38,974 nucleotides of DNA, taken from assembly GCF_024448165.1 (NCBI RefSeq), contig NZ_JAMOLN010000086.1, forward strand, positions 1 to 38,974, read 5' to 3'. Within the stretch, counting starts at the first letter, position 1; the number at the start of each line of letters is the position of its first letter. The translations under genes were made by a program, and so were the position numbers. Origin of the DNA: Streptomyces longispororuber. Its GTDB lineage: Bacteria > Actinomycetota > Actinomycetes > Streptomycetales > Streptomycetaceae. Shown here one piece after another: positions 1 through 8,174 of this stretch. Under the pieces are notes generated by a model that made no database searches, was not told where the DNA came from, and saw nothing but the letters and a program-made list of their open reading frames with translations.

Positions 1-21
1 CTCCACGGCAGGCGATGACCT

Positions 22-1623
22 GTGTACGCCGACGTCGTCCTGACCGCCGACCGCATCGAGACCCTGACCGAGGAGGACCGGCCGGGCGACGCGCTCGCCG
101 TCACGGACGGCCGGATCGTCGCGGTCGGCCCCGCCGCCGAGATCGCCGCGCTGCGCGGCCCCGCCACCGCGGTCCACGACTTCCCCGGCGCCACGGTGCT
201 GCCCGGCCTCGTCGACGTCCACGCCCACCCGGTGTGGGGCTCCATCGAGATCGGGCGCGGCGTCGACCTCTCCGGCGCCCCCACCCTCGACGCCGTACTG
301 GAGCGCGTCGCCACCGCCGCCCACGGACTGCCGGCCGACGCCTGGATCACCGGATACGACCTCGACGTCAACGCCTTCGACGGCGAACCGGCCGGCACCG
401 CCCTCGGCGCCCGCTTCCCCGGGCGGCCCGTCTCCCTGATGACGCAGGACGCCCACGCACTCGTGATCAGCCCCCGCGCCGTGGAACTCGCGGACCTCAC
501 CGGCCGGGAGACGTTCACCGACGCCTCCCAGATCGTCACCGGACCCGACGGCCTGCCCACCGGCTACGTCCTCGAACTCCAGGCGATGGACCTGGTCTTC
601 GCCCACTACCCCGAGGTCCCGCTCGCCACCGCCGCCGCGTACGTCACCACCCAGCTCGGCCTGCTCGCCGACGGCGGCCTGACCGGGCTGCACGCCCTCG
701 ACTTCACCGACCCGTCCGAGGACGTCTACCGGCACATCGAAGCCCACGGCGAACTCCCCCTGCGCATCCGCTGCTCCCCGCTCGTCCCCGCCGACTCCCC
801 GCCCGAGATGTGGCGGCGCATCGCCGGACAGCAGGGGCTGCACGGCCGCCGCTGGCACGTCGAGGGCGCCAAGTTCATGCTCGACGGCACGGCCGACAAC
901 GGCACCGCCTGGTTCGACCACCCCGACTGCCACGGCGAGAACCGCGCACCCCTCTGGCGCGACCTCGACGCCTACCGCGCCGCCGTCCGCTTCTTCACCG
1001 AGCGCGGCATCCCGACGGCCACGCACGCCATCGGCGACCGGGCCGTACGCCACGCGCTCGACGTCATCGAGGAGGCGGGCCCGGCCGGCCGGGCCCCGCA
1101 CCGCATCGAGCACATCGAGTCCCTGCCCGACGAACTCCTCGGCAGATTCGCCGAGTTGGACGTCGTCGCGAGCCTCCAGCCCGTGCACGGCACCCGGCAC
1201 ACCCGCGCCGACGGCACCGACAACTGGTCCCGCCGCATCGGCCCGGAACGCGCCGCCCGCGGCTGGCGCACCCGCGACCTGCTCGACCACGGCGCGGTCG
1301 TCGCCCTCGGCTCCGACTGGCCGATCGGCCCCGGCGACCCGCGCACCTCGCTCGCCGACTGCCAGCTGCGCCGCCCCGTGGAGGAGCCGGACACCCGGCC
1401 CGTGCAGCCGTCCCAGGCGCTGACCGCGCGCGAGGCGTACTCCGGCATGACCCGGGCCGCCGCACGGGCCGCCGGAGCCGCGCACGAGCTGGGCCGGATC
1501 GCACCGGGGTACCTGGCCGACCTGACCGTGCTCGGCGGGAATCCGCTGGAGCTCACGCCTGCGGCGCAGGCCCGGAATCCCGTGCTGGCGACTGTCGTCG
1601 GGGGGCGGGTCCGGTTGTCGTGA
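22..1623 (+). CDS. Amidohydrolase family 3 protein (YtcJ-like)
   Basis: A metal-dependent hydrolase of the amidohydrolase superfamily, subfamily 3, 533 aa. Members cleave amide or N-acyl bonds; the substrate cannot be told from sequence. Visible motifs are the metal-binding HxH in VDVHAHP (H67, H69), the family block around GAKFMLDGTADNG near residue 283, THAIGDRAV near 334, RIEHIES near 361 and the metal-ligand Asp in GSDWPIGPGDP near 430. The length is normal for YtcJ proteins and no signal peptide is seen, so it is probably cytosolic. The start is GTG at 22; an in-frame TGA at 16-18 rules out a longer form. That TGA could also be the stop of a gene entering from the left (last codons before it are open), which would mean translational coupling. 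The downstream C45 gene lies on the same strand after an interspersed repeat. Confidence 0.9.
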   Translation: MYADVVLTADRIETLTEEDRPGDALAVTDGRIVAVGPAAEIAALRGPATAVHDFPGATVLPGLVDVHAHPVWGSIEIGRGVDLSGAPTLDAVLERVATAAHGLPADAWITGYDLDVNAFDGEPAGTALGARFPGRPVSLMTQDAHALVISPRAVELADLTGRETFTDASQIVTGPDGLPTGYVLELQAMDLVFAHYPEVPLATAAAYVTTQLGLLADGGLTGLHALDFTDPSEDVYRHIEAHGELPLRIRCSPLVPADSPPEMWRRIAGQQGLHGRRWHVEGAKFMLDGTADNGTAWFDHPDCHGENRAPLWRDLDAYRAAVRFFTERGIPTATHAIGDRAVRHALDVIEEAGPAGRAPHRIEHIESLPDELLGRFAELDVVASLQPVHGTRHTRADGTDNWSRRIGPERAARGWRTRDLLDHGAVVALGSDWPIGPGDPRTSLADCQLRRPVEEPDTRPVQPSQALTAREAYSGMTRAAARAAGAAHELGRIAPGYLADLTVLGGNPLELTPAAQARNPVLATVVGGRVRLS

Positions 1624-1640
1624 CGCCGTACCGCTCCTAC

Positions 1641-1691
1641 GCCTCGGGGCTCCGCCCCGGACCCCGCTCCTCAATCGCCGGAGGGGCTTGA
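1641..1691 (+). repeat. Streptomyces interspersed intergenic repeat
   Basis: The segment contains GGGGCTCCGCCCCGGACCC followed by CGCTCCTCAATCGCCGGAGG and GGCTTGAT. I recognise it from memory as a short extragenic element scattered through many Streptomyces genomes. GGGGCTCCGCCCC is an internal hairpin, so it may act as a weak terminator or mRNA stabiliser after the amidohydrolase. Confidence 0.75.
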
Positions 1692-1720
1692 TCGTGCCCC
1701 TACTCCCCGGAAAGGCCCCC

Positions 1721-2779
1721 ATGAACCGCCCCCACACCACCGTCGACGCCACCGATCCCCACGAACGCGGCGTCGCCCGCGGCGCGTTGCTGCGCGACGG
1801 GATACCGGGAGCCCTCGACGTGTACGCCCGGCTCCTCGCGCTCGGCGGGATCGACCTCGCCGGGGCCAGGGACGACGCCGAGCGCGCCCTCGACGCCATC
1901 GGCGCCTTCCGGCCCGCCGCCCGCGCCGAGATCGCCGGCATCGCGGCCGGCGCGGGCGTCGAGGAGTGGCAGGCCGGAGTCCTCAACGCCCGTACGGAGA
2001 TCCTGGCCCGCTCCACCGCCGTACCGCCCGGCGAGTGCACCACCGTCGTCTGCGGCGGCATCGGCGCACAGACCTGGGACTGGCACGTCGAGCTGAAGCC
2101 CTACTGGCACACGCTGGAGTCGCGCGGCGCCCGGCACACCGTCGTCGGCCTCACCGAGCACGGCATCCTCGGCAAGATGGGCGTCAACAGCGCCGGTCTC
2201 GCCCTGCACTTCAACATCCTGGGCCATCTGCGGGACCGCGTCGGCGGCGTCCCCGTGCACGTCCTGGCGGCGACCGTGCTCGCCGAGGCGGGCAGTGTCG
2301 CGGAGGCCGTCGCGATCGTGCGCTCGGCGCCGCTCGCCTCGTCCGGGTCCTTCGCCCTGTTCGACGCGGCGGGCGACGCGGTGCTCCTCGACATCAGCCC
2401 GGTGGGCGTGCACGAGATCCGGCCGGACGCCACGACCGGCGCCCTGCTGCGGACGAACCACTTCCTGACGCCGTCCCTCACCGCCGACGAGAAGTCCTGG
2501 CTCTACCAGCCGGACTCGGGCGAGCGCCGAGCCTTCATGACCCAGCGACTCCGGTGCGAACTGCCGTCCACCGTCGACGAGTTGGCGGCACTGCTGGTGA
2601 CCGGGGACGGCGAACCCCCGGTCACCTGCCTGCCCGACCCCGCGAAACCCCTCGGTCAGCGCTGGGCGAGCCTCGCCACGGTCACCCTCGACCCGGCCAC
2701 CCGCACGGCCCGCGTCCTGGACGGCACACCGGCCGACATCGGCACCACACCGTGGCGGGTGCTCACAGCGCGGCCGTAG
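1721..2779 (+). CDS. C45 peptidase / acyl-CoA:6-APA acyltransferase-like Ntn hydrolase
   Basis: A 352-aa protein of the peptidase C45 family, which includes isopenicillin N acyltransferase. Family members are Ntn hydrolases that cleave themselves before a Cys, which then becomes the N-terminal nucleophile for amide hydrolysis or acyl transfer. The Cys in GECTTVVCG is residue 106, close to Cys103 of the fungal enzyme, and is preceded by the typical NARTEILARS block. Further family-like stretches are WDWHVEL, GLTEHGILGKMGVNSAGL and LLRTNHFL. The ATG at 1721 was preferred over an in-frame TTG at 1688 because GGAAAGG sits just upstream and the TTG lies inside the repeat. The 3' end overlaps the convergent L,D-transpeptidase gene by 17 bp. 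Together with the preceding amidohydrolase it suggests breakdown or acyl exchange of an N-acyl compound; this pairing is inference. In bacteria the substrate of such proteins is usually unknown. Confidence 0.82.
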   Translation: MNRPHTTVDATDPHERGVARGALLRDGIPGALDVYARLLALGGIDLAGARDDAERALDAIGAFRPAARAEIAGIAAGAGVEEWQAGVLNARTEILARSTAVPPGECTTVVCGGIGAQTWDWHVELKPYWHTLESRGARHTVVGLTEHGILGKMGVNSAGLALHFNILGHLRDRVGGVPVHVLAATVLAEAGSVAEAVAIVRSAPLASSGSFALFDAAGDAVLLDISPVGVHEIRPDATTGALLRTNHFLTPSLTADEKSWLYQPDSGERRAFMTQRLRCELPSTVDELAALLVTGDGEPPVTCLPDPAKPLGQRWASLATVTLDPATRTARVLDGTPADIGTTPWRVLTARP

Positions 2780-3755
2780 TGCCCTCCCCCGAACCGCTCC
2801 CCGCGAGCCACTGGTCCCAGTTCAGGTTGAACGCGGCGTAGCCGTTGTCGGCCGGGGCCTTGGCGCGCGGCGAGCCGGTGATGGTGACCGGGTCGCCCTG
2901 CTTGACCTGGCCGTAGAACCACTTGGCGTCCGACAGCGACAGGTGGACGCAGCCGTGCGAACCGCGGGCGCTGCCGCTGCCCGGGTTCGGGTCACCGGTC
3001 GAGTAGTGCACGTACGTACCGGACTGGGTGAGGTGGACGTCCCACGGCAGCGTCAGGTCGTAGTAGTTGGCATTGCCCTTGTCGCAGCTGATGCCGACGC
3101 TGCAGGAGGTCATGTGGACCTCCTTCTGCTTGTCGATGACGGCCATCGTGCCGTTCCAGGTCGGGTACTCGGCGCTGCCCGCGTTGATGGAGAGCGTGCG
3201 CACCGTCGCACCGTTCCTGGTGACCTTCATGGTGTGGCCGCTGACCGACACGTCGGCCCGCACGTCGTCGCCGACCTTGAAGGTGTGGGTGTAACTGTGC
3301 ACGCCGTAGCGGCCGTTGCCGTTGCCGACGCCCTCCATGTCGGCGACGACCTTCACCTTCGTGCCGGAGGGCCAGTAGTCCTTCGGCCGCCAGTCGGCGC
3401 GCTTGTCGCCGAACCAGTGCCAGGCCCCCTCCACCGGCTGCGACGTGCTCACCTTCATGTGCTTCTCGACGGACGCGCGCGCCTTTGCTGCCACCGCGTC
3501 GGTGAAGACCACCGAGACCGGCATCGCCACGCCGACCGTCGTACCGGTCTGCGGAGTGATCGTCTCCAACAGCATCGGCGGGCCCTTGGGCTTCGTCGGC
3601 GAGGGCGAGGCGCTCGCGCTCGGCTTCCCCGACGCCTTCCCGTCGTCCCCGCTCGCCGCGCTGCCGCTGCCGCCACCGCCACAGGCGCTCACGCCCGCCA
3701 GCGCCGCCACCGTCACGAGCGCGATTCCTATCCCGCCACCCCTGCGCCGTCCCAC
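2763..3755 (-). CDS. L,D-transpeptidase lipoprotein (YkuD domain), copy 1
   Basis: A 330-aa lipoprotein that should act outside the membrane, forming 3-3 peptidoglycan crosslinks. It has a signal peptide with lipobox VSAC (lipid-accepting C25), a Gly/Ser/Asp/Lys-rich linker, an Ig-like domain with the conserved WHWFGDKRADWRPKDYW block, and a YkuD catalytic domain. The catalytic motif is GSHGCVHLS with nucleophile C269. The C-terminus has the Trp-rich tail NLNWDQWL shared with the two other copies in this window. The start is GTG at 3755, with GGGGCAGGA just upstream; the frame is open for 38 more codons but these look untranslated. This copy is more divergent than the other two (SHGCVHLS versus SHGC[IV]GLR) and lacks their first N-terminal Ig-like segment, which explains its shorter length. 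It is divergent from a GH25 muramidase, suggesting a shared wall-remodelling context. Confidence 0.93.
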   Translation of the reverse strand: MGRRRGGGIGIALVTVAALAGVSACGGGGSGSAASGDDGKASGKPSASASPSPTKPKGPPMLLETITPQTGTTVGVAMPVSVVFTDAVAAKARASVEKHMKVSTSQPVEGAWHWFGDKRADWRPKDYWPSGTKVKVVADMEGVGNGNGRYGVHSYTHTFKVGDDVRADVSVSGHTMKVTRNGATVRTLSINAGSAEYPTWNGTMAVIDKQKEVHMTSCSVGISCDKGNANYYDLTLPWDVHLTQSGTYVHYSTGDPNPGSGSARGSHGCVHLSLSDAKWFYGQVKQGDPVTITGSPRAKAPADNGYAAFNLNWDQWLAGSGSGEGTTAAL

Positions 3756-4047
3756 GTCCTGCCCCGCTCTCTCCGCCGCCCCGTACGTCCCCTGATCAGG
3801 GGCCCAACTCCCTGTCAGACAGCGACGGGGCCGCCGTAGTTGCATGTAGACGTGTAAAGCGTGTTCCAAGACGACGGACGCTCAAACGGTCACCCCGGAC
3901 GGCGACATGGCGGTGAACATGGTGTGTTCCTCAGGAAAGGGGTTCACCACACCGACGGACCGACCTGCGCGAAGGCGACCTGCGCCCGCGCCGGATCGGG
4001 GACGATGGATGCTCGACCTCGTCGCCCCACCGACCGGGAGGCCCTGG
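3756..4047. other. Divergent intergenic region, L,D-transpeptidase / GH25
   Basis: A 292-bp region between the divergent starts at 3755 (-) and 4048 (+). It should hold both promoters. The minus strand has TTGGAA followed 15 nt later by TACATG, a weak promoter candidate. I see no strong dyad and no convincing small gene; several short open frames here lack a ribosome-binding site. Confidence 0.5.
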
Positions 4048-4599
4048 ATGCTGCGCGGAATAGATGTCAGCTCGTACCAGTCCACGTTCGACACGGACGG
4101 CCTGTCGTTCGTCTTCATCAAGGCGACGGAGGGCCGCTCCTACGTCAATCCCCGGCTCGCCGCGCAGACGAAGCGGGCCCGCGACGGCGGCTGCGTCGTG
4201 GGCTTCTACCACTTCCTGTGGCCGGGGAACCTCACGGCGCAGGCCGAGTACTTCGTGAGCAAGGCGCCCGAGAGGGCCGGGGACCTGCTGGCGGTGGACT
4301 GGGAGACGACCGGGGAGGGCACGCGGGCTTCCAACGCGGAGAAGGACCGGTTCATCCGCGAGGTGAAGCGGCTGCGCCCCCACCACAAGGTCATGCTGTA
4401 CTGCAACCGCGACTTCTGGTTGAACGTGGACACGACGTCCTACGCGGGCGACGGCCTCTGGATCGCCGACTACGTCACCGCCGGCAAGCCGCGCATCAAG
4501 GCCGACTGGACGATCCACCAGTACACGGACCGGCCCCTCGACAAGGACGTGGCCGACTTCGGCAGCAAGGACGCGCTGCGCGACTGGGCCACGCCCTAG
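4048..4599 (+). CDS. GH25 family lysozyme (muramidase)
   Basis: A 183-aa glycoside hydrolase family 25 domain, expected to cut the MurNAc-GlcNAc beta-1,4 bond of peptidoglycan. The N-terminus GIDVSSYQ (residues 4-11) carries the first conserved Asp, followed by FVFIKATEG, GFYHFLWPG and the catalytic D-x-E pair in AVDWETTG (D84, E86). Late in the domain come LWIADYV and IHQYTD. Length matches a bare GH25 catalytic domain. ATG 4048 is chosen because GGGAGG ends 6 nt upstream; in-frame ATGs further upstream give only low-complexity Arg/Pro sequence. There is no signal peptide or wall-binding domain, so export, if it happens, is by an unseen route or by lysis. It is divergent from an L,D-transpeptidase gene. 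Confidence 0.9.
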   Translation: MLRGIDVSSYQSTFDTDGLSFVFIKATEGRSYVNPRLAAQTKRARDGGCVVGFYHFLWPGNLTAQAEYFVSKAPERAGDLLAVDWETTGEGTRASNAEKDRFIREVKRLRPHHKVMLYCNRDFWLNVDTTSYAGDGLWIADYVTAGKPRIKADWTIHQYTDRPLDKDVADFGSKDALRDWATP

Positions 4600-4612
4600 G
4601 GGGTGTCGACGG

Positions 4613-5275
4613 TCAGGCGCGCCATTCCGCGGTGCGTTCCGGGGAGGCCGCCTCCAGGGCCTTGCGGACGGCCGTCGCGTCGGAGGCGAGGCCGTAGACG
4701 GGGGTGCCGGGCTGCTGGCGCCAGGAGTCGTCCTGGCCCCCGGCGTCCACCGCGTCGAAGCCGATCTCGTCGAGCAGCGCCGTGACGACCTGCTTCGCGG
4801 CGGTGTCGTCGCTCGCGATCGGGAGGGCGACGCGGGCCGGGTCGCCGGCCGGGCGGGGCTTGTCGAGGATGTCCTGGGCGTACGTGCCGTTGAACGCCTT
4901 CACGACCTGATGGCCGATCTGCCGCTCCGTCCAGCGGCTCTCGGTCAGGCCGTCGTCCTCGATCCCGGTGATCTTCCCGTCGCGCTGCTGCGGGTAGTAG
5001 TTGCCGGTGTCGATGACGGCGACATCGGCGGCGGCCGTGTCCAGGAGGCCCTGGGGCAGGTTCGCCACCGCCTTGAGCGGGATCGTCACGACGACGACCT
5101 GCGCGTCGCGCACCGCGTCCTCGGCGGTGGCGGGGGTGGCGCCGGTCTCCTCGGCGAGCGGGGTGAGGGTCTGCGGGCCGCGCGAGTTCGCGACGTGCAC
5201 GTCGTGGCCGACGGCGGTGAGGCGCCGGGTGAGGTTGCCGCCGATGTTGCCGGCGCCGATGATGCCGATCTTCAT
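4613..5275 (-). CDS. NADPH-dependent F420 reductase-like oxidoreductase
   Basis: A 220-aa protein of the NADP oxidoreductase, coenzyme F420-dependent family (NpdG-like). Residues 4-15 form a Rossmann nucleotide-binding loop, GIIGAGNIGGNL. ANSRGPQTL after beta-2 fits NADP(H) binding, since the Ser-Arg pair often contacts the 2'-phosphate. VVVVTIPLKAV, VIDTGNYYP and VVKAFNGTYAQDIL are conserved family blocks. Actinobacteria make F420, but this family also contains enzymes that do not use F420, so the second substrate is open. ATG at 5275. It ends 13 bp after the convergent GH25 gene and lies downstream of the MDR oxidoreductase on the same strand, 88 bp apart, so the two may form a redox pair. 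Confidence 0.85.
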   Translation of the reverse strand: MKIGIIGAGNIGGNLTRRLTAVGHDVHVANSRGPQTLTPLAEETGATPATAEDAVRDAQVVVVTIPLKAVANLPQGLLDTAAADVAVIDTGNYYPQQRDGKITGIEDDGLTESRWTERQIGHQVVKAFNGTYAQDILDKPRPAGDPARVALPIASDDTAAKQVVTALLDEIGFDAVDAGGQDDSWRQQPGTPVYGLASDATAVRKALEAASPERTAEWRA

Positions 5276-5309
5276 GTCGTGCCTTGCCTTCCGAAGCCGC
5301 GGGACTTAT

Positions 5310-5321
5310 GCATGTGCATGG
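5310..5321. promoter_or_regulatory. Inverted repeat ATGCA-N2-TGCAT upstream of the reductase gene
   Basis: A short dyad within the 88-bp gap between the MDR oxidoreductase and the reductase, 34 bp upstream of the reductase start. It could be an operator half-site pair, but it is short and unsupported by a second copy. Confidence 0.3.
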
Positions 5322-5363
5322 AATGCGAACCTGCGCGGCGGGACGGCTATTCCGGGATGCGGC

Positions 5364-6368
5364 TCAGAGAGTGACGACGATCTTTCCGGTGTGGGTGCCG
5401 GTCTCCATCAGCCGGTGCGCGTCCTGGATGCGGTCCAGGCCCTCGAAGACCTCCGCGATCGCCGGCCGGAGGGTGCCGTCGCGCAGGCCCGCGCGGAGGA
5501 AGGCGTCGGAGCGGTCGCGGACCTCGGGGGGCACGCTGAAGTTGGCGTAGGTGTGGATGGTCTGGGGCCAGTTCATCGGGAAGGTGATCGGGCCGTTCAG
5601 CCAGCCGTAGACGACGATGGTGCCGGATGCGCCCAACGCGGCGGCGTGGTGCGGGAGTTCGGGGCCGCCGATCGCGTCGAAGAGGATGTCGGCGCCGGTG
5701 CCGGTGATCCGGTGGGTCTCCTTCGCCACGTCGTGGGTCCCGGTGACGACGACGTGTTCGGCGCCGAGGTCGAGGAGGGCCTGGCGCTTGGCCTCCGTCC
5801 GGGTCGCGGCGATCGGCACGGCGCCGATCCGGCGGGCCACCTGGATCGCGGCGGTGCCGACGCCGCTGGACGCCGCGGTGATCAGGACGTGGTCGCCGGG
5901 GCGCATTCCGGCGGTCTCGACGAGGGCGCCGTACGCCGTCGTGTACGTGAGCCGGGCCGCCGCCCCGGTGACCGCGTCGACGGAGGCGGGGCGCGGCAGG
6001 ACGGAGGTCTCGGGGAGCACGATCCGTTCGGCGTAGACGCCTTGCGCGCCCATCTCGATGCCGGACCCGGTCATCACGGGGTCGCCGGGGGCGAAGGCGG
6101 TGACCTGGTCGCCGACGGCCTCCACGGTGCCGGACGCCTCGTAGCCGAGCCGGGAGCCGGGGAGGGTCGGCTGGTAGTAGTACGTGCCGGCGCGGAAGAG
6201 GGCCTCGGCACGGTTGAGGCCCAACGCCTCGACGCGGATGAGGAGTTCGGTGGGGCCCGGTGCGGGCAGGGGGACGTCGTGGATGCGGAGGACCTCGGGG
6301 CCGCCGAGTGCGTCGAAGAGGACGGTGCGGGTGGTGCGGGCAGTGGCAGCTTGCGGGGTGTTCGTCAT
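5364..6368 (-). CDS. MDR family NAD(P)H quinone oxidoreductase
   Basis: A 334-aa medium-chain dehydrogenase/reductase. The N-terminal GroES-like half has GLNRAEALFRAGTYYY and LGYEASGTVEAVG; the Rossmann half has ASSGVGTAAIQVARR followed by AATRTEAKR, where the Arg suggests NADPH preference. There is no Cys/His zinc-ligand set of the alcohol dehydrogenases, so it groups with quinone oxidoreductases (QOR/zeta-crystallin-like). ATG at 6368 gives the usual N-terminus; 24 upstream in-frame codons run through the divergent regulatory region and were left out. It is divergent from an AraC gene, so it is the likely regulated target, perhaps with the downstream F420-type reductase. Confidence 0.88.
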   Translation of the reverse strand: MTNTPQAATARTTRTVLFDALGGPEVLRIHDVPLPAPGPTELLIRVEALGLNRAEALFRAGTYYYQPTLPGSRLGYEASGTVEAVGDQVTAFAPGDPVMTGSGIEMGAQGVYAERIVLPETSVLPRPASVDAVTGAAARLTYTTAYGALVETAGMRPGDHVLITAASSGVGTAAIQVARRIGAVPIAATRTEAKRQALLDLGAEHVVVTGTHDVAKETHRITGTGADILFDAIGGPELPHHAAALGASGTIVVYGWLNGPITFPMNWPQTIHTYANFSVPPEVRDRSDAFLRAGLRDGTLRPAIAEVFEGLDRIQDAHRLMETGTHTGKIVVTL

Positions 6369-6392
6369 GCGTCGACCGTAGGCAGCGGCGGC

Positions 6393-6439
6393 GAGACGCT
6401 CCATGCCCGCCGGTCTCAGCTTCATGTCCGTTCGTCTCA
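6393..6439. promoter_or_regulatory. Three GTCTC boxes between MDR and AraC genes
   Basis: The pentamer GTCTC occurs at 6413-6417 and 6434-6438, with an inverted copy (GAGAC) at 6393-6397. Spacings are 20 and 21 bp, about two helical turns. They fill the 101-bp divergent region between the MDR oxidoreductase and its neighbouring AraC regulator, which makes them candidate AraC half-sites. Short motifs recur by chance, so this is tentative. Confidence 0.35.
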
Positions 6440-6469
6440 CGGCGTCAACTCCCGGGCTACGGTGGGCTG

Positions 6470-7402
6470 ATGGACGTACTCAGTGACGCGGTCGCGGCGA
6501 TGCGTCTCGGGCGGCCGCATTCGGCGCTGCGGGACAAGTTCGCGCCGTGGGGCAGCCGTTTCGACGCGCACGACGGGGCCGGGTTCCATGTGCTGTTGCG
6601 CGGTTCCGCGTGGCTGCTGCCGGAGGGGGACGCGGCGCGTGCGGTGTCGCTGGGGCCGGGGGACGTGGTGTTCCTGGCGCACGGCCGCGGGCACACGCTG
6701 GTGAGCGAGATCGGGGTGGAGCCGGATCCGTTGACGCTGGACGAGGACGGCAACTGGCCCGCTCCCCCGCCGCGGCCCTCGGTCGGTCCGACGCCCGACA
6801 CGGTGATGCTGTGCGGGGCGTACCAGTTGGAGCGGGCGCGGGCCCATCCGCTGCTGGGCGAGTTGCCCGACGTGGTGCATCTGCCGGCCCGGGTCGGCGC
6901 CCACCGTTCGCTGCGGGCGGCGATCGAGTTGCTGGGTGACGAGCTGGACGCGCCGCGGCCCGGGTCGGACACGATCGTCTCGGCGCTCGTGGACACGCTG
7001 CTGCTGTACATCCTGCGGGCGTGGTGGCTGGACCCGGAGCGGGAGCCGGGGCACGAGCACCCGGCGGGCTGGTCGTCGGCGCTGACCGAGCCGCCGCTGG
7101 CCGCGGCCCTGCGGGCGATGCACGCGGATCCGGCGCACGGCTGGACGGTGGCGGAGCTGGCCGGGCTCGGCGGGCTGTCCCGGGCGGCGTTCGCCCGGCG
7201 GTTCGCGGCGGCGGTGGGCATGCCGCCGCTCGCGTATCTGACGTGGTGGCGGATGACGACGGCGGGGCGGCTGCTGCGGGAGGCGGACGAGCCGTTGCGG
7301 GTGGTGGCCCAACGGGCGGGTTACGCCTCGGAGTTCGCGTTCGCCAAGGCGTTCAGGCGGGAGTTCGGGGTGGCGCCGGGGCAGTACCGCAAGGCGTCCT
7401 GA
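6470..7402 (+). CDS. AraC family transcriptional regulator (cupin-type N-terminus)
   Basis: A 310-aa regulator. Residues 1 to about 180 form a cupin-like sensing domain (GFHVLLRGSAWLL, LGPGDVVFLAHGRGHTL), as in AraC proteins with the Cupin_6 fold. Residues about 205-310 hold the double helix-turn-helix: the first around WTVAELAGLGGLSRAAFARRF, the second around VAQRAGYASEFAFAKAFRREF, ending GVAPGQYR. ATG 6470 is the first start after the divergent region. Divergent from the MDR oxidoreductase, it most likely regulates that gene in response to a small ligand; the ligand is unknown. Confidence 0.9.
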   Translation: MDVLSDAVAAMRLGRPHSALRDKFAPWGSRFDAHDGAGFHVLLRGSAWLLPEGDAARAVSLGPGDVVFLAHGRGHTLVSEIGVEPDPLTLDEDGNWPAPPPRPSVGPTPDTVMLCGAYQLERARAHPLLGELPDVVHLPARVGAHRSLRAAIELLGDELDAPRPGSDTIVSALVDTLLLYILRAWWLDPEREPGHEHPAGWSSALTEPPLAAALRAMHADPAHGWTVAELAGLGGLSRAAFARRFAAAVGMPPLAYLTWWRMTTAGRLLREADEPLRVVAQRAGYASEFAFAKAFRREFGVAPGQYRKAS

Positions 7403-7423
7403 CGGGGCAGGTCCCGGCCGGTC

Positions 7424-8134
7424 TCAGCCGTCTTCCCTGGCGGCCAGTTTGTCCTGGATCGCTTCCAGTTCCTCCCGCGCGGCCTGCCCCGCGGCCGCCG
7501 CGTCGCCCGCGGCGACGGCGTCCACCAGGGCGGTGTGCGCGGTGTCGCCGTGGTCGTGCTCGGCGCGGGCCACGTCGACCAGGTCGAGGAGGTCGATGAG
7601 GGCCTGGCGCAGTGCGGGGGCGAACTCGGTGAACAGGTCGGTGAGGACGGGGTTGTGGGCCGCCGCGACGACGGTGGCGTGCAGGGCGATGTCGGCGTCG
7701 ACGAACGCGTCGCCGGGGCCGTCCGCCGCCGCCCTGCGGTCCGCCAGGGCGGCGCGCATCGCGGCGACGTCGTCGTCGGTGCGGCGCTGCGCGGCGAGTC
7801 GTGCGGCCTGGACCTCCAGGAGCGTGCGGACCTCGTAGACGTCGGCGACAGCGGCCCTGCGCAGCCGGGTGGGCCAGTCCTCGACGGGGCGGGTCGCCGT
7901 CACGAAGACGCCCGCGCCCTGGCGGGCCCGCACCATGCCGGCGCCGGCGAGCGCGCGGAGCGCCTCCCGGACCGTGGAGCGGCCGACGCCGAGGTCCTTG
8001 GCGAGGGTGGTCTCGCCGGGCAGCCGGGCGCCGACGGGCCAGTCGCCGTCGGCGATCTGGGTGCGCAGCCGCTCGGCCGCCTGCTCGACCAGAGGGCTGG
8101 GGCGGACGGGGCCGAGGGCCGGGGGCTGGGACAT
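7424..8134 (-). CDS. FadR-type GntR family transcriptional regulator
   Basis: A 236-aa GntR/FCD regulator. Residues about 12-78 are the winged helix, with LRTQIADGDWPVGARLPGE, LAKDLGVGRSTVREALRAL and the wing RQGAGVFV. Residues about 90-225 are an all-helical FCD ligand domain with family blocks VYEVRTLLEVQAARLAA, DADIALHATVVAAAHNPVL and HTALVDAVAAGD; the conserved Asp/His residues usually bind a metal and a carboxylate effector. ATG 8134 is the only good start before the shared promoter region. The gene is divergent from the leuA leader, 65 bp away, with a 13-bp tandem repeat between them, so it is a good candidate regulator of leuA and of itself. It is convergent with the upstream AraC gene. 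Confidence 0.92.
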   Translation of the reverse strand: MSQPPALGPVRPSPLVEQAAERLRTQIADGDWPVGARLPGETTLAKDLGVGRSTVREALRALAGAGMVRARQGAGVFVTATRPVEDWPTRLRRAAVADVYEVRTLLEVQAARLAAQRRTDDDVAAMRAALADRRAAADGPGDAFVDADIALHATVVAAAHNPVLTDLFTEFAPALRQALIDLLDLVDVARAEHDHGDTAHTALVDAVAAGDAAAAGQAAREELEAIQDKLAAREDG

Positions 8135-8146
8135 CGATGCGCACCA

Positions 8147-8174
8147 ACTTGTCTGAGGAGTACTTGTCTGAGGA
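8147..8174. promoter_or_regulatory. 13-bp perfect tandem repeat, candidate operator
   Basis: ACTTGTCTGAGGA occurs at 8147-8159 and again at 8162-8174, a 15-bp period. A partial third CTGAGG follows at 8176-8181. The second copy overlaps the proposed -35 of the leuA leader promoter, and the first lies just upstream of the GntR start. Placement suggests control of both divergent genes, most simply by the GntR protein. Confidence 0.55.
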
